A stretch of DNA of 64,000 bases. It comes from G965207335 sp965222825 (lineage in GTDB: Bacteria; Pseudomonadota; Gammaproteobacteria; PS1; Pseudothioglobaceae). Made by a program: the position numbers and the translations under genes. The stretch is taken from positions 496,001 to 560,000 of the forward strand of contig OZ244964.1 in the NCBI GenBank assembly GCA_965222825.1, in the 5' to 3' direction. Positions 8,059-17,435 of this stretch are shown here, piece after piece (position 1 is the first letter of the stretch; the number at the start of each line of letters is the position of its first letter). Below the pieces are notes generated by a model. That model saw only the letters and a program-made list of their open reading frames with translations. It searched no databases and was not told where the DNA came from.

Positions 8059-9147
8059 ATGAATGCACTTATTTTATTGTATATCTTAGTATTTTTATTA
8101 TCCATATTTTTGGGGATAATAGTTAAAAAAACTAATTTTTGCACCCTAGGAGGTGTGGCAGACATAGTCCATAATGGCAATAACGGACGATTTTATATGT
8201 ATTTTTTTGCCATCAGCATTGCCATACTAGGTGCTAGCTTATTAGAAGCAACTTCGGTGTTAAATCTTGATAACACTAGTCCGTATTATCGTAACCCTCA
8301 ATTTAATTGGCAAGGGTATGTAATTGGTGGCTTTGTGTTTGGTATTGGAATGACGCTTTGTAATAGTTGCGGTATGACAAGTATGGTTAATCTAGGTGCT
8401 GGTGATATGCGTTCATTAGTTACTATCTCAGGTGTAGCAATTGCAGCTTATGCCTTGCTTTATGGCGATACAACAGTAATAAATGACTCTACTAATTTAA
8501 GCACTACTAATATTATTCATAAGGATTTAGGTAGTATTTTTACATACATATTCGGTGGTAGCATTGATTTTTGGCGTCTTGTTATCGGTGTTGGTATTTC
8601 GTTATTATTGATATTTCTTGCTTTTCGTTCGTCTTATTTTCGAGCAAAATATAATAATATAATTGGTGGGTTTTTTATTGGTATTGCTGTTGTTATAGCT
8701 TATTATTTAAGTGCTAGTTTTATTAGCGAGCAAGCAATAAATACCTCACAAGTTGTAGATGTGCAACATTATGGCGTAGGGGTGCAATCTTACACCTTTA
8801 TTAGACCTATTAGTAATATATTACAATTTTTGTATTCACCAGTTTTATATGTTTTAAGTTTGGGTATGGTTATGCTTATTGGTGTTGGAATAGGTGCTTA
8901 TTTATTTGCTATAACAACAAAAAATTTCAAATGGCAATGGTTTAGTAGCACCATAGTAGCAATTAGGTATTTTATTGGTGGTGTAATGCTTGGTATTGGT
9001 GGTGTTTTTGGTCTTGGTTGCACTATAGGACAAGGTTTGTCTGGCACTGCAACTTTAGCACTAGGCTCATTTTTAAATTTATTTGCTTTGTTAGTTGGTG
9101 CTTATATTGGCATTAAACTACAAAAACTCTTTGCCTTTAAGCATTAA
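8059..9147 (+). CDS. YeeE/YedE-family sulfur-compound transporter
   Basis: 362 residues with about ten membrane segments. The three conserved family cysteine motifs are visible: TNFCTLGG near residue 28, LCNSCGMTS near residue 105 and GCTIGQGLSG near residue 325. Cys-rich pore motifs of this family pass thiosulfate or other reduced sulfur species by transient thiol interactions. It lies directly after the persulfide dioxygenase-like gene and is likely co-transcribed, which would couple uptake of a sulfane-sulfur compound to its oxidation. Thiosulfate as substrate is inference. Confidence 0.87.
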   Translation: MNALILLYILVFLLSIFLGIIVKKTNFCTLGGVADIVHNGNNGRFYMYFFAISIAILGASLLEATSVLNLDNTSPYYRNPQFNWQGYVIGGFVFGIGMTLCNSCGMTSMVNLGAGDMRSLVTISGVAIAAYALLYGDTTVINDSTNLSTTNIIHKDLGSIFTYIFGGSIDFWRLVIGVGISLLLIFLAFRSSYFRAKYNNIIGGFFIGIAVVIAYYLSASFISEQAINTSQVVDVQHYGVGVQSYTFIRPISNILQFLYSPVLYVLSLGMVMLIGVGIGAYLFAITTKNFKWQWFSSTIVAIRYFIGGVMLGIGGVFGLGCTIGQGLSGTATLALGSFLNLFALLVGAYIGIKLQKLFAFKH

Positions 9148-9185
9148 CTTAATTGTTGCTTTAATACTATAAAATACCTAGCATT

Positions 9186-11480
9186 ATGAAAAAAAATATA
9201 GTGCTAGTTGTATTGTTAGCGATAACTTTTTCTAGCATAGCAAATGATGATAAAGAGTTTATATCCAGAGAAAAGGCTTTTTTGGGTGTTGCTTATAAAT
9301 TAACTGATACCAAAGATTTTAAGTATAAAACTGCTGGTTTTGGCTATCAAATTATAAGAGTATTAAAAGATACTGCTGCGGATGTTATAGGGCTTGAATC
9401 TGGAGATATTATTATTGGTTTTGATAAACAAGACCTAACAAAACTAGCAGAAGATAAACGCCATATTTTTTTTAGCAAATACATAAAAAGCAAAAATGTG
9501 GGCGATGAATTTAATATAACAATTCTGCGTCAAAAAACAACTATATTACAAGGCACTAACACAAAAATTAGTGATATTACAACACTAAAACAAGCAATAG
9601 ATAATCAAGGTTCTGAACAATTGCTTAATTTTAGTATTGATAAGTTAGTAAAAATATTAAAACTATCTGCCAAATTAGGCAGTAGAGCAACAATTGATGA
9701 GAAAGACTTGCCAGAAAATAACAGCCTTTTTCCACAGTATGAGCATTTATCTTCTACCTATACTAAGTTAGTATCACGCACAATTTTGCATTACAATCTA
9801 GTTGATGACTATAATGATTTATTACAACGCTATAAAAAAAATGAATTATGGGAGCAGGGATTTAGGCTTAATTTATTTCGCTATTTGCATAGAGAGCCGT
9901 TAAAATTTACCCCTGTTATTGATACACGACTAGAATATTTATCACAAAAAGCTAAAACAGAAACCAATAATTTAATACAATTAGCTGGTAGTTGGATTGA
10001 TATTAGCACTAACCATACAACTATTACTTATCCAAAAACTAAGGATAAAAACCTACATTTTAACTTTATTATAAATACTTTAAACCAAGCAGAATTACTT
10101 AGACAAAAAGCCTTTGCTAAACTGAGCAAAGAAGATATTATTTATCTAAAAAATGAGTTGCCAAAATTAATGGCTAGGTTTAATAAATCATTTTATATTG
10201 ACAGACCAAAATACAAAAAAGACCAAAAAAATAATATAAAAATTATCGAACTTACTAAAAAAGTAAATTTTAATGCACTATTATCAAGTGCAAATTTACT
10301 AATGGGATTGACAAATAAAAAATACCTAAATACACTTAAAACTATTATTGCTAAAGATAATAAAAACATTGAGTTAAACAGTAATGCAGGTGCTATTTTA
10401 TTAGGTGGCTTTGGTAATAACCGCTATCAAAAATCCTACGCCCTTATTATTGATTATACTGGTAATGATATTTATAGCGGTGCTAGTAGTATTGCTAATG
10501 ATAGTATTAGTATTATTATTGACTTAGCTGGAGACGATGAATATCAACATACTAGGAAGTATTCGCAAGGTTCTGCTTTTTTTGGTATAGGTATTTTGTT
10601 TGAAAACTCTGGGGATGATATTTACACTGCTAATAATTATACTCAGGGCTTTAGTTTACTTGGAGTTGGACAACTTATAGACATATCTGGCAATGATAAA
10701 TATTTTAGCAGACAATTTAGTCAAGGCACATCCTTTTGGGGTATAGCGATACTACTTGATGGCAAAGGCAATGATAATTATCAGGCTAATCTATACGCAC
10801 AAGGCTTAGGTGGTGTTAAGGGTTTTGGTATGCTTATTGATAATGACGGTGATGATTTTTATTTTGCAACAGGTAGTGATGAGAGCTCTTATGGAGTATC
10901 TGGTATTTTTAAAAGTATATCTCAAGGCGCTGGTATTGGATTTCGTGGCTATGCTTCTGGTGGTATAGGTTTATTATTAGACGGTGGTGGTAAAGATATA
11001 TTTAGGGCGGGTAATTTTTCTCAAGGCATGGGTTATTTTTACGGCTTAGGTATTATAAAAAATTATGGTAAAGATGATGATATTTACATAGCATCTCGCT
11101 ATTCACAAGGCACAGCAGCACATTCTGCTATGGGTATTTTAATTGATGATGGAGGTAATGATAGTTATCGCTCGCTAGCACAAGTTAGTCAATCTGCAGC
11201 GTGGGATATATCACTAGCAGCATTGTGGGATAAATCTGGCAATGACACTTATATTGGTAGCAACGCTTTTTCTAGTCATAATGGCTTTAGCCTATTTATT
11301 GATGAAAATGGAGTAGATAGCTACAACCATATATCTGGAGGCGAAATAAATGACTACCACGGTGGCTCAAGTTTTGGTATTTTTATTGATGCTGGTGGTA
11401 ATAATGATAATTATCCTGCTAATTATAAAAATAATGCTAGCACAGTAACAAAAAAATACCGTATATTTTTAGATTTATAA
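9186..11480 (+). CDS. Exported PDZ-domain protein with C-terminal D/G-rich repeats, function unknown
   Basis: 764 residues. A signal peptide (about 1-19) leads into a PDZ-like domain (about 28-120, GFGYQIIRVLKDTAADVIGLESGDIIIGF). An alpha-helical middle (about 140-400) follows. From about residue 415 to the end there are roughly ten imperfect repeats of about 32 residues, each built as GxGILxDxxGNDxYxxxxxSQGxxxxG. The recurring GNDxY turn and SQG step suggest a regular beta-solenoid, possibly binding calcium through the Asp/Asn turns. No catalytic residues were recognised and no named family came to mind. It starts 38 bp after the YeeE/YedE gene and may share its transcript. Confidence 0.72.
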   Translation: MKKNIVLVVLLAITFSSIANDDKEFISREKAFLGVAYKLTDTKDFKYKTAGFGYQIIRVLKDTAADVIGLESGDIIIGFDKQDLTKLAEDKRHIFFSKYIKSKNVGDEFNITILRQKTTILQGTNTKISDITTLKQAIDNQGSEQLLNFSIDKLVKILKLSAKLGSRATIDEKDLPENNSLFPQYEHLSSTYTKLVSRTILHYNLVDDYNDLLQRYKKNELWEQGFRLNLFRYLHREPLKFTPVIDTRLEYLSQKAKTETNNLIQLAGSWIDISTNHTTITYPKTKDKNLHFNFIINTLNQAELLRQKAFAKLSKEDIIYLKNELPKLMARFNKSFYIDRPKYKKDQKNNIKIIELTKKVNFNALLSSANLLMGLTNKKYLNTLKTIIAKDNKNIELNSNAGAILLGGFGNNRYQKSYALIIDYTGNDIYSGASSIANDSISIIIDLAGDDEYQHTRKYSQGSAFFGIGILFENSGDDIYTANNYTQGFSLLGVGQLIDISGNDKYFSRQFSQGTSFWGIAILLDGKGNDNYQANLYAQGLGGVKGFGMLIDNDGDDFYFATGSDESSYGVSGIFKSISQGAGIGFRGYASGGIGLLLDGGGKDIFRAGNFSQGMGYFYGLGIIKNYGKDDDIYIASRYSQGTAAHSAMGILIDDGGNDSYRSLAQVSQSAAWDISLAALWDKSGNDTYIGSNAFSSHNGFSLFIDENGVDSYNHISGGEINDYHGGSSFGIFIDAGGNNDNYPANYKNNASTVTKKYRIFLDL

Positions 11481-11561
11481 ACTCTTTGGGGGCAAAATAC
11501 TATTTTTTTTAAAATATCCTATAAAAACTGGTAAACTAAAAAAAAATAATAAAACAGTGAT

Positions 11562-13052
11562 ATGAACTATATACTAGGATTACTGCTAACTTTTTATAGC
11601 TATAAAGTATATGCCTTTGATGCTATAAACAAAGCAGTTAATGAGTTTTTTGACCCTATAAACCAATTTTTATACAGTATTATTTTTTATAAAGTTAGCC
11701 TTTTTGGTGCCGATGTGCCTATTATGGTGTTTTGGTTAATAATTGCTGGTTTATTTTTTACTTTTTATTTTCGTTTTGTTAATATATGGGGTTTTCGCCA
11801 CGCTATTTTATTAGTTAGAGGGCGTTATGATGACAAAAATGCCAAAGGGCAAATTAGTCATTTCCAAGCATTAGCAACAGCTCTTTCTGGCACTGTTGGT
11901 ATTGGTAATATTGCTGGTGTTGCTATTGCTATTACTATGGGCGGTGTTGGTGCTATTGTGTGGATGACATTAGCAGGATTTTTAGGTATGTCACTTAAAT
12001 TTGTTGAATGCTCATTAGGTGTTAAATACCGACAATATAATGCTGATGGCAGTGTATCAGGTGGACCTATGCACTATTTGTCAAAGGGCCTTGCTGATAT
12101 GGGATTAGTAAAAACTGGTCGTTATATTAGTTTATTTTATGCTTTTGCTATTGTTCTTGCAGCACTAGCAACAGGTAATATGTTTCAAGCCAACCAAGCC
12201 TTTGAGCAAACAGTATTAGCAACGGGTGGAGATGCTAGTTGGTTATTACAACAAAGTTGGATATTTGGTGTTGCAATGGCAGTTGTAGTAGGTTTAGTAA
12301 TTTGGAATGGTATTACCTCTATTGTTCGTGTTACTCAGGTTATAGTGCCATTTATGGGTATTGGTTATGTAATATTTGGCTTGATTGTAATTACTTTAAA
12401 CCACAACCATATATTGCCAGCAATTCACTTAATTTTCCAACAAGCCTTTAATGTAAACAGCGTTGCTGGCGGTATGATAGGTGCTATTATTGTTGGGTTT
12501 CAAAGAGCAGTATTTTCTAATGAGGCTGGCTTAGGAACTGCTGCTATTGCCCATTCAGCGGTAAAAACTAATCATCCAGTAACTGAGGGTTTTGTTGCTT
12601 CTATTGGACCTTTGGTTGATACTATTATTATTTGTAACATAACAGCCTTAGTTATTGCAACTACCTTAGTTGTTGATGCTAATTTTGCAAATAGCACTGA
12701 TAGTGGTATTGCTATGACATCACACGCTTTTCAACGCCATTTTACTTGGTTTAACTACCCGCTAGCAATAGCAGCTATTTTATTTGCTTTTTCAACTATG
12801 ATTGCTTGGTTTTATTATGGACTTATTGGTTGGACTTATTTACTTGGTAATAGCACTATTAGCCAAAATCTCTTTAAAATAACTTACTGTTTATTTGTAG
12901 TATTAGGGGTATTATTAAGTTTAACTGAGATTATTACCTTAAGTGATATTATTATCGTGCTTATATCAATACCTAATGTCATAGGTTTATATATACTTGG
13001 TCCTGGGCTTAAAAAAGATTTAAAACAATACTGGCAACAGATTAAAACTTAG
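11562..13052 (+). CDS. Sodium:alanine symporter (AGCS/AlsT family)
   Basis: 496 residues with about eleven membrane segments. Family marks are the sodium-site region LATALSGTVGIGNIAGVA, the motif SGGPMHYL, and FSNEAGLGTAAIAH. AGCS carriers take up alanine or glycine with Na+. The first 15-20 residues could be read as a signal-like segment, and an internal Met at about residue 54 is an alternative. The stop codon is one base from the start of cysM, so uptake of an amino acid and cysteine synthesis are probably co-expressed. Confidence 0.93.
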   Translation: MNYILGLLLTFYSYKVYAFDAINKAVNEFFDPINQFLYSIIFYKVSLFGADVPIMVFWLIIAGLFFTFYFRFVNIWGFRHAILLVRGRYDDKNAKGQISHFQALATALSGTVGIGNIAGVAIAITMGGVGAIVWMTLAGFLGMSLKFVECSLGVKYRQYNADGSVSGGPMHYLSKGLADMGLVKTGRYISLFYAFAIVLAALATGNMFQANQAFEQTVLATGGDASWLLQQSWIFGVAMAVVVGLVIWNGITSIVRVTQVIVPFMGIGYVIFGLIVITLNHNHILPAIHLIFQQAFNVNSVAGGMIGAIIVGFQRAVFSNEAGLGTAAIAHSAVKTNHPVTEGFVASIGPLVDTIIICNITALVIATTLVVDANFANSTDSGIAMTSHAFQRHFTWFNYPLAIAAILFAFSTMIAWFYYGLIGWTYLLGNSTISQNLFKITYCLFVVLGVLLSLTEIITLSDIIIVLISIPNVIGLYILGPGLKKDLKQYWQQIKT

Positions 13053-13053
13053 A

Positions 13054-13947
13054 ATGTCTTATCTAACTATTGAGCAATTTATTGGCAACACTCCGCTTGT
13101 TAAACTCCAAAGGTTAAACCCTAATCCAAGTAATACTATATTGGCTAAATTAGAGGGCGATAATCCAGCTGGAAGTGTTAAAGATAGAGCGGCTTATAAT
13201 ATGATTATTAGTGCTAAAAAACAAGGACTTATCAAAAAAGGCGATACTCTAATAGAAGCTACTAGCGGTAATACTGGTATTTCTTTAGCTATGGTATCTG
13301 CAATTTGTGGTTATAAAATGATTCTTATTATGCCTGATAATCTATCTCAAGAAAGACGCGATGCTATGCTTGCTTATGGTGCTGAATTAGTCTTAGTATC
13401 ACAAGAACAAGGCATGGAAGGTGCTAGAGATTTAGCCCTAGAAATGCAGCAACAAGGCAAAGGCTTAGTATTAAACCAATTTGCAAATAATGCTAATCCA
13501 GATGCACATATAATTGGCACAGCACCTGAGATTTGGCGAGATACTAATGGCAAGATTAGCCATTTTGTTAGTAGTATGGGCACAACTGGAACTATTATGG
13601 GTGTTGCTAAATATTTAAAAAATAAAAATAAGAATATTCAAATAATAGGCGTTCAGCCCAAAGATGGTGCACAAATAGCAGGTATTAGGCGTTGGTCTAA
13701 GGAATATTTACCTGATATTTTTGATGCCAGTAAAGTAGATAAAATACTAGATGTATCACAAGAAGTAGCTGAGCATACCACCAGAGAATTAGCACAAAAA
13801 GAAGGTATTTTTGCAGGAGTATCATCAGGTGGTGCTGTTGCCTGTGCTATAGAATTATCTAAGCAAATAAATAACGCAACCATAGTAACAATAATATGTG
13901 ATAGAGGGGATAGATATTTATCAACTGGGGTGTTTAATAATAACTAG
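13054..13947 (+). CDS. cysM: Cysteine synthase B (O-acetylserine sulfhydrylase, CysM type)
   Basis: 297 residues, the CysM length. The PLP lysine is Lys43 in PAGSVKDRAA; the substrate-binding loop EATSGNTGIS is at about 69-77, and the phosphate-binding segment SSMGTTGTIMG and SSGGAV follow. It makes cysteine from O-acetylserine with sulfide, or S-sulfocysteine with thiosulfate. The CysM isoform suits a sulfur-rich lifestyle. It begins one base after the Na+/alanine symporter stop. Confidence 0.93.
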   Translation: MSYLTIEQFIGNTPLVKLQRLNPNPSNTILAKLEGDNPAGSVKDRAAYNMIISAKKQGLIKKGDTLIEATSGNTGISLAMVSAICGYKMILIMPDNLSQERRDAMLAYGAELVLVSQEQGMEGARDLALEMQQQGKGLVLNQFANNANPDAHIIGTAPEIWRDTNGKISHFVSSMGTTGTIMGVAKYLKNKNKNIQIIGVQPKDGAQIAGIRRWSKEYLPDIFDASKVDKILDVSQEVAEHTTRELAQKEGIFAGVSSGGAVACAIELSKQINNATIVTIICDRGDRYLSTGVFNNN

Positions 13948-14030
13948 ACTTTTTTCTGGTAAACAAAACTGTAATTAAGAACTAGCTTATCAACAAATAA
14001 AAAAAAGCCATACATAGTATAATCAACACT

Positions 14031-14477
14031 ATGAATATTGTTAAGAATATAACTTTATTGGGTGTTGTATTAACTATTTTATTTTCTTGTAATGTTAATA
14101 ATACTATTAGCAATAAGCAAATACAAGCTTATGTAAGGGCTAATAACAATAATAAAATTGCTAATATTATTAAAAATAATATAACTAATAATAAATCTAG
14201 TAATATAATTATTGATATAGGAGATGAAAAACAAAGTAAAAATATAAGCACTATAAGCAAAAATATTGCCACAGGACATAAATTAACACTACAAACTTTT
14301 GTTAAAATTTCTAAAAATAACAAACTAATATTTAACAAAACTATAACCAATAGTATTTATAGCAATGATGCTAATAGTTATCTTGCTAATAGTTTGCAAG
14401 ATGAATTTAATTATAATAATCTACGAGCTAAAATTGCTCATAAATTACTGATAAAAATATCTTTTTATGCAAATTAG
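14031..14477 (+). CDS. lptE: LPS-assembly lipoprotein LptE-like
   Basis: 148 residues, close to LptE length. A short signal peptide ends in the lipobox LFSC with Cys20 as the lipidation site. The remainder is Asn/Lys-rich with the sparse beta-alpha pattern of LptE and little else recognisable. The main support is position: the gene overlaps holA by 11 bp, the same neighbour order (lptE-holA) as in other gammaproteobacteria. LptE plugs the LptD barrel that inserts LPS in the outer membrane, fitting the presence of waaA. Sequence match alone is weak. Confidence 0.68.
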   Translation: MNIVKNITLLGVVLTILFSCNVNNTISNKQIQAYVRANNNNKIANIIKNNITNNKSSNIIIDIGDEKQSKNISTISKNIATGHKLTLQTFVKISKNNKLIFNKTITNSIYSNDANSYLANSLQDEFNYNNLRAKIAHKLLIKISFYAN

Positions 14478-15471
14478 TGCTGATAAACTAACCCATAATT
14501 ACACCGAAAATAACAATATATATCTAGTATATGGGGAAGAAACTTTATTAGTTGAGCACAGTATTAATTTTATTAAAAATAATGCTCATAAAAAACAATT
14601 TAATGAGCGACTGCGTTTTGATATTGATAATAATTTTAACTGGAGTGATATATACCAAGAATTAAACTCAAAATCATTATTTAGTAATAAACAAATTATT
14701 GAGTGCTATCTTAATATTAATACCCAAAATACTAACAATATGTTGGAAATTATTGAAAATATTACTGATGATGTTATTATAATTTTTGTAATTAATAATA
14801 TTACCTCAGCACAAAAAAAAACTAAATGGTTTAAAACTATTAATAACTCTGGACTCATTATTGCTAATTATTTATTAAAAGAACAACAAACCAAAAATTG
14901 GATAATAAATAAAGCCAAACAATTAAAACTAAACATAGACAATAAAATAATAAATAGTTTATTATTTAACAATGAAGGTAATTTACTTGCCATAGCACAA
15001 GAGTTAGAAAAATTAAAACTAGCTTATGCAAAAGAGCATATTGATTATGATAGTTATTGCAAACAAATTGAGCAACAATCGTCTTATAAACCTTTTGGTT
15101 TAGTGAATGCATCATTATTAGGCGATAGTAAAAAAGTAATTAAAATACAGCAAATATTACAAGAAAATGGCACAGAAGTTATGCACATTATCAATATTTT
15201 AATCAATGAGTTAAAAATTTTAATTAAAATATCCATAGACGCTAAAAAGAGCGACACAAATCAAATAATAGCAAAATATCACTTCTGGTATGAAAAAGAA
15301 AATGCTATTAAAAAAGCACTAGCAAGAAATAGCACTGCACAGATACAAAAAATTATTATCTCACTAGGTAAAATTGAAAGAAACGCCAAAGGCTATGGTA
15401 AACAAGATATTTGGAGTAGTTTGTTAAAATTATTGCTTAATTTATCAGGTAAAAAAATATGGATGGAATAA
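14467..15471 (+). CDS. holA: DNA polymerase III delta subunit
   Basis: 334 residues. The N-terminal segment NNIYLVYGEETLLVEH matches the HolA start, followed by a degenerate AAA+ fold (no Walker A lysine motif) with SLFSNKQIIEC and ENITDDVIIIFV. The C-terminal helical collar contains QSSYKPFGLVNASLLGD. Delta opens the beta clamp in the clamp loader. The first 11 bp overlap lptE and the last 13 bp overlap proA, so the three genes are translationally coupled. Confidence 0.9.
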   Translation: MQISADKLTHNYTENNNIYLVYGEETLLVEHSINFIKNNAHKKQFNERLRFDIDNNFNWSDIYQELNSKSLFSNKQIIECYLNINTQNTNNMLEIIENITDDVIIIFVINNITSAQKKTKWFKTINNSGLIIANYLLKEQQTKNWIINKAKQLKLNIDNKIINSLLFNNEGNLLAIAQELEKLKLAYAKEHIDYDSYCKQIEQQSSYKPFGLVNASLLGDSKKVIKIQQILQENGTEVMHIINILINELKILIKISIDAKKSDTNQIIAKYHFWYEKENAIKKALARNSTAQIQKIIISLGKIERNAKGYGKQDIWSSLLKLLLNLSGKKIWME

Positions 15472-16706
15472 CACAAATAGCACAACAAGCTAAACTAGCA
15501 AGTAAATATTTAAGAAGTGCTAGTAGCAAAAAGAAAAACTTAGTATTAAAAGAAATAATAATTAATATTGATAATAATCGCAATAGTATTTTATCTGCTA
15601 ATAATAAAGATGTAGTAAATGCTACACAAAATAATCTAAGCCCAGCACTAATAGATAGACTAAGTATAAATAATGATAGAATTGATGCCATAATAACAAG
15701 TTTAAAACAAATTATTCAATTAAATGACCCTATAAATGAAATATCCGAGCTAAGTTATAAAAATAGTGGCATAAAAGTAGGCAAAATGCGAGCACCTATT
15801 GGCGTTATAGGTATTATTTACGAATCAAGACCAAATGTTACTATTGATGCTGCGGCACTGTGCCTTAAATCAGGTAATGCCTCAATTTTAAGAGGTGGTA
15901 AAGAAGCAATAAATTCTAATATTGCTCTCTATAAGTGCATTAAAGATAGTCTAATTAAGATAAAATTGCCCGAGTATTGTGTGCAATTAATAACAAATAC
16001 TGATAGAAAATTAGTTAGTAATATGATTAAGGCTGAGGGTTTAATTGATGTAATAATTCCAAGAGGCGGCAAGGGTTTAATAGCAAGTATTATTGACAAT
16101 GCTAAAGTGCCAATCATTAAACATCTAAATGGTGTTTGTCATGTTTATATAGACAAATATGCGGATACAGAAAAAGCAATAAATATCGCAATTAATGCTA
16201 AAACTAGACGATATGGTGTGTGTAATGCTATGGAGACTTTACTAATACATAAAGATATAACCAACAAAATATTAGCACAACTAATAACACAATACCAACA
16301 AAAAGGCGTTGAAATAAGAGCTTGCACCCAAACACAAAAACTAGCAACCAATATTACCCCAGCTACAGAAGATGACTGGTATGAAGAATATCTAGCACCT
16401 ATACTTGCTGTAAAAATAGTCTCATCAATAGATGAGGCAATAGCACATATTGATAAATATGGTTCTGGACACACAGAGGCCATAGTTAGTGAAAATCATA
16501 GTCGTGCTAATAAATTCTTAAACCAAGTAGATTCTAGCTCTGTTATGCTAAATGCTTCTACTGCCTTTGCTGATGGTTTTGAATACGGCTTAGGTGCAGA
16601 AATAGGTATTAGCACCGATAAACTACATGTTAGAGGCCCTGTTGGTTTAGAAGGACTTACTACCCAAAAATATGTTGTTTTTGGCGATGGGCATATTAGA
16701 AACTAA
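15459..16706 (+). CDS. proA: Gamma-glutamyl phosphate reductase
   Basis: 415 residues. An aldehyde-dehydrogenase-fold protein with GVIGIIYESRPNVT, SGNASILRGGKEA, the catalytic Cys255 in YGVCNAMETLL, and C-terminal TDKLHVRGPVGLEGLTTQKY, all typical of ProA. It reduces gamma-glutamyl phosphate with NADPH in proline synthesis. proB is not in the window. Overlap with holA indicates one operon (lptE-holA-proA). Confidence 0.96.
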   Translation: MDGITQIAQQAKLASKYLRSASSKKKNLVLKEIIINIDNNRNSILSANNKDVVNATQNNLSPALIDRLSINNDRIDAIITSLKQIIQLNDPINEISELSYKNSGIKVGKMRAPIGVIGIIYESRPNVTIDAAALCLKSGNASILRGGKEAINSNIALYKCIKDSLIKIKLPEYCVQLITNTDRKLVSNMIKAEGLIDVIIPRGGKGLIASIIDNAKVPIIKHLNGVCHVYIDKYADTEKAINIAINAKTRRYGVCNAMETLLIHKDITNKILAQLITQYQQKGVEIRACTQTQKLATNITPATEDDWYEEYLAPILAVKIVSSIDEAIAHIDKYGSGHTEAIVSENHSRANKFLNQVDSSSVMLNASTAFADGFEYGLGAEIGISTDKLHVRGPVGLEGLTTQKYVVFGDGHIRN

Positions 16707-16722
16707 TATAAAACTAGCAAAC

Positions 16723-16759
16723 TTGACAACTTGACAACTTGTATTTAAAATAATAATTT
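16723..16759 (+). promoter_or_regulatory. Two overlapping consensus promoters in an 8-bp direct repeat, upstream of a toxin-antitoxin pair
   Basis: ACTTGACA is repeated in tandem, giving TTGACA at 16723-16728 and again at 16731-16736. The first is 17 bp from TAAAAT (16746-16751) and the second 17 bp from TAATTT (16754-16759). The repeat overlaps both -35 boxes, where an autoregulatory antitoxin such as Phd could bind. The antitoxin ATG is at 16777. Confidence 0.6.
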
Positions 16760-16776
16760 TACACAAGATATATATT

Positions 16777-17031
16777 ATGTTAGCCATATCAAGTGCCAAT
16801 GCTAAAAATGAATTTTCCCAAGTATTAAAAGATGTGCAACAGGGTAAAAAATTTATCATAGAGTATGGTAAAAAACACAAAAAAATAGCAATGATTGTGC
16901 CTTATGATGAAAAATTGCTTGAAGAACAAGAACTCAAACCTAGAAAGTTTGGAATTTATAAAGGTAAATTTGATTTTAAAATGCATGATGATTTTAAAAT
17001 GACCGATAAAGAATTACTTGGTTTAGAGTAA
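16777..17031 (+). CDS. Type II antitoxin, Phd/YefM-like
   Basis: 84 residues. The N-terminal half (MLAISSANAKNEFSQVLKDV...GKKFIIEYGKK...AMIVPYDE) has the Phd/YefM fold pattern: a short strand, a helix with the NEFSQVL segment, and the strand pair that forms the DNA-binding dimer. The C-terminal third (KFDFKMHDDFKMTDKELLGL) is the flexible tail expected to wrap the toxin. The stop codon overlaps the toxin ATG by one base (TAATG). It most likely neutralises the PIN toxin and represses the promoter. Confidence 0.85.
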   Translation: MLAISSANAKNEFSQVLKDVQQGKKFIIEYGKKHKKIAMIVPYDEKLLEEQELKPRKFGIYKGKFDFKMHDDFKMTDKELLGLE

Positions 17032-17435
17032 TGAATTATGTTATTGACACTCATATTTTTCTTTGGCTAATTAAAGAACCAAACAAAATATCTAAACACC
17101 AATTAAAACAACTGCAAGACCCAAAAAATAATATTTTTATTACTAATACTATTTTTTGGGAAATATCATTAAAATATAGCACAGGTAAATTAGATTTATT
17201 TGGTTTTACTCCCTACGACTTACCAGAAGTTGCTAAAAAATTAGGTTTTGAACTCATTGATATAAATTCACAAACAATGGCAGAGTTCTATAACCTTACG
17301 CTAAAACAAACTCATAAAGACCCTTTTGATAGATTATTAATTTACTTTTGCATACAAAATAATTACATACTTATTTCAAATGATAGAAAATTAGATGTTT
17401 ATCAAACACAGGGCTTAAAATTTATAAATAAATGA
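17031..17435 (+). CDS. PIN-domain toxin (VapC-like ribonuclease)
   Basis: 134 residues. The PIN acidic residues are present: Asp6 in VIDTHIFLWL, the Glu of FWEIS, the Asp of HKDPFDRLL and the Asp of SNDRKLD. The pattern DTHxxLW...DPFDRLL is the subfamily usually paired with Phd-type antitoxins. It should cleave RNA, often tRNA. Its stop overlaps the tyrS start as ATGA, so the synthetase can be translated from the toxin mRNA. Confidence 0.87.
   Translation: MNYVIDTHIFLWLIKEPNKISKHQLKQLQDPKNNIFITNTIFWEISLKYSTGKLDLFGFTPYDLPEVAKKLGFELIDINSQTMAEFYNLTLKQTHKDPFDRLLIYFCIQNNYILISNDRKLDVYQTQGLKFINK

Noticed and set aside
12239..12451. A 70-codon plus-strand frame inside the Na+/alanine symporter
   Set aside because: Cys/Tyr-rich out-of-frame reading of a well-supported gene.
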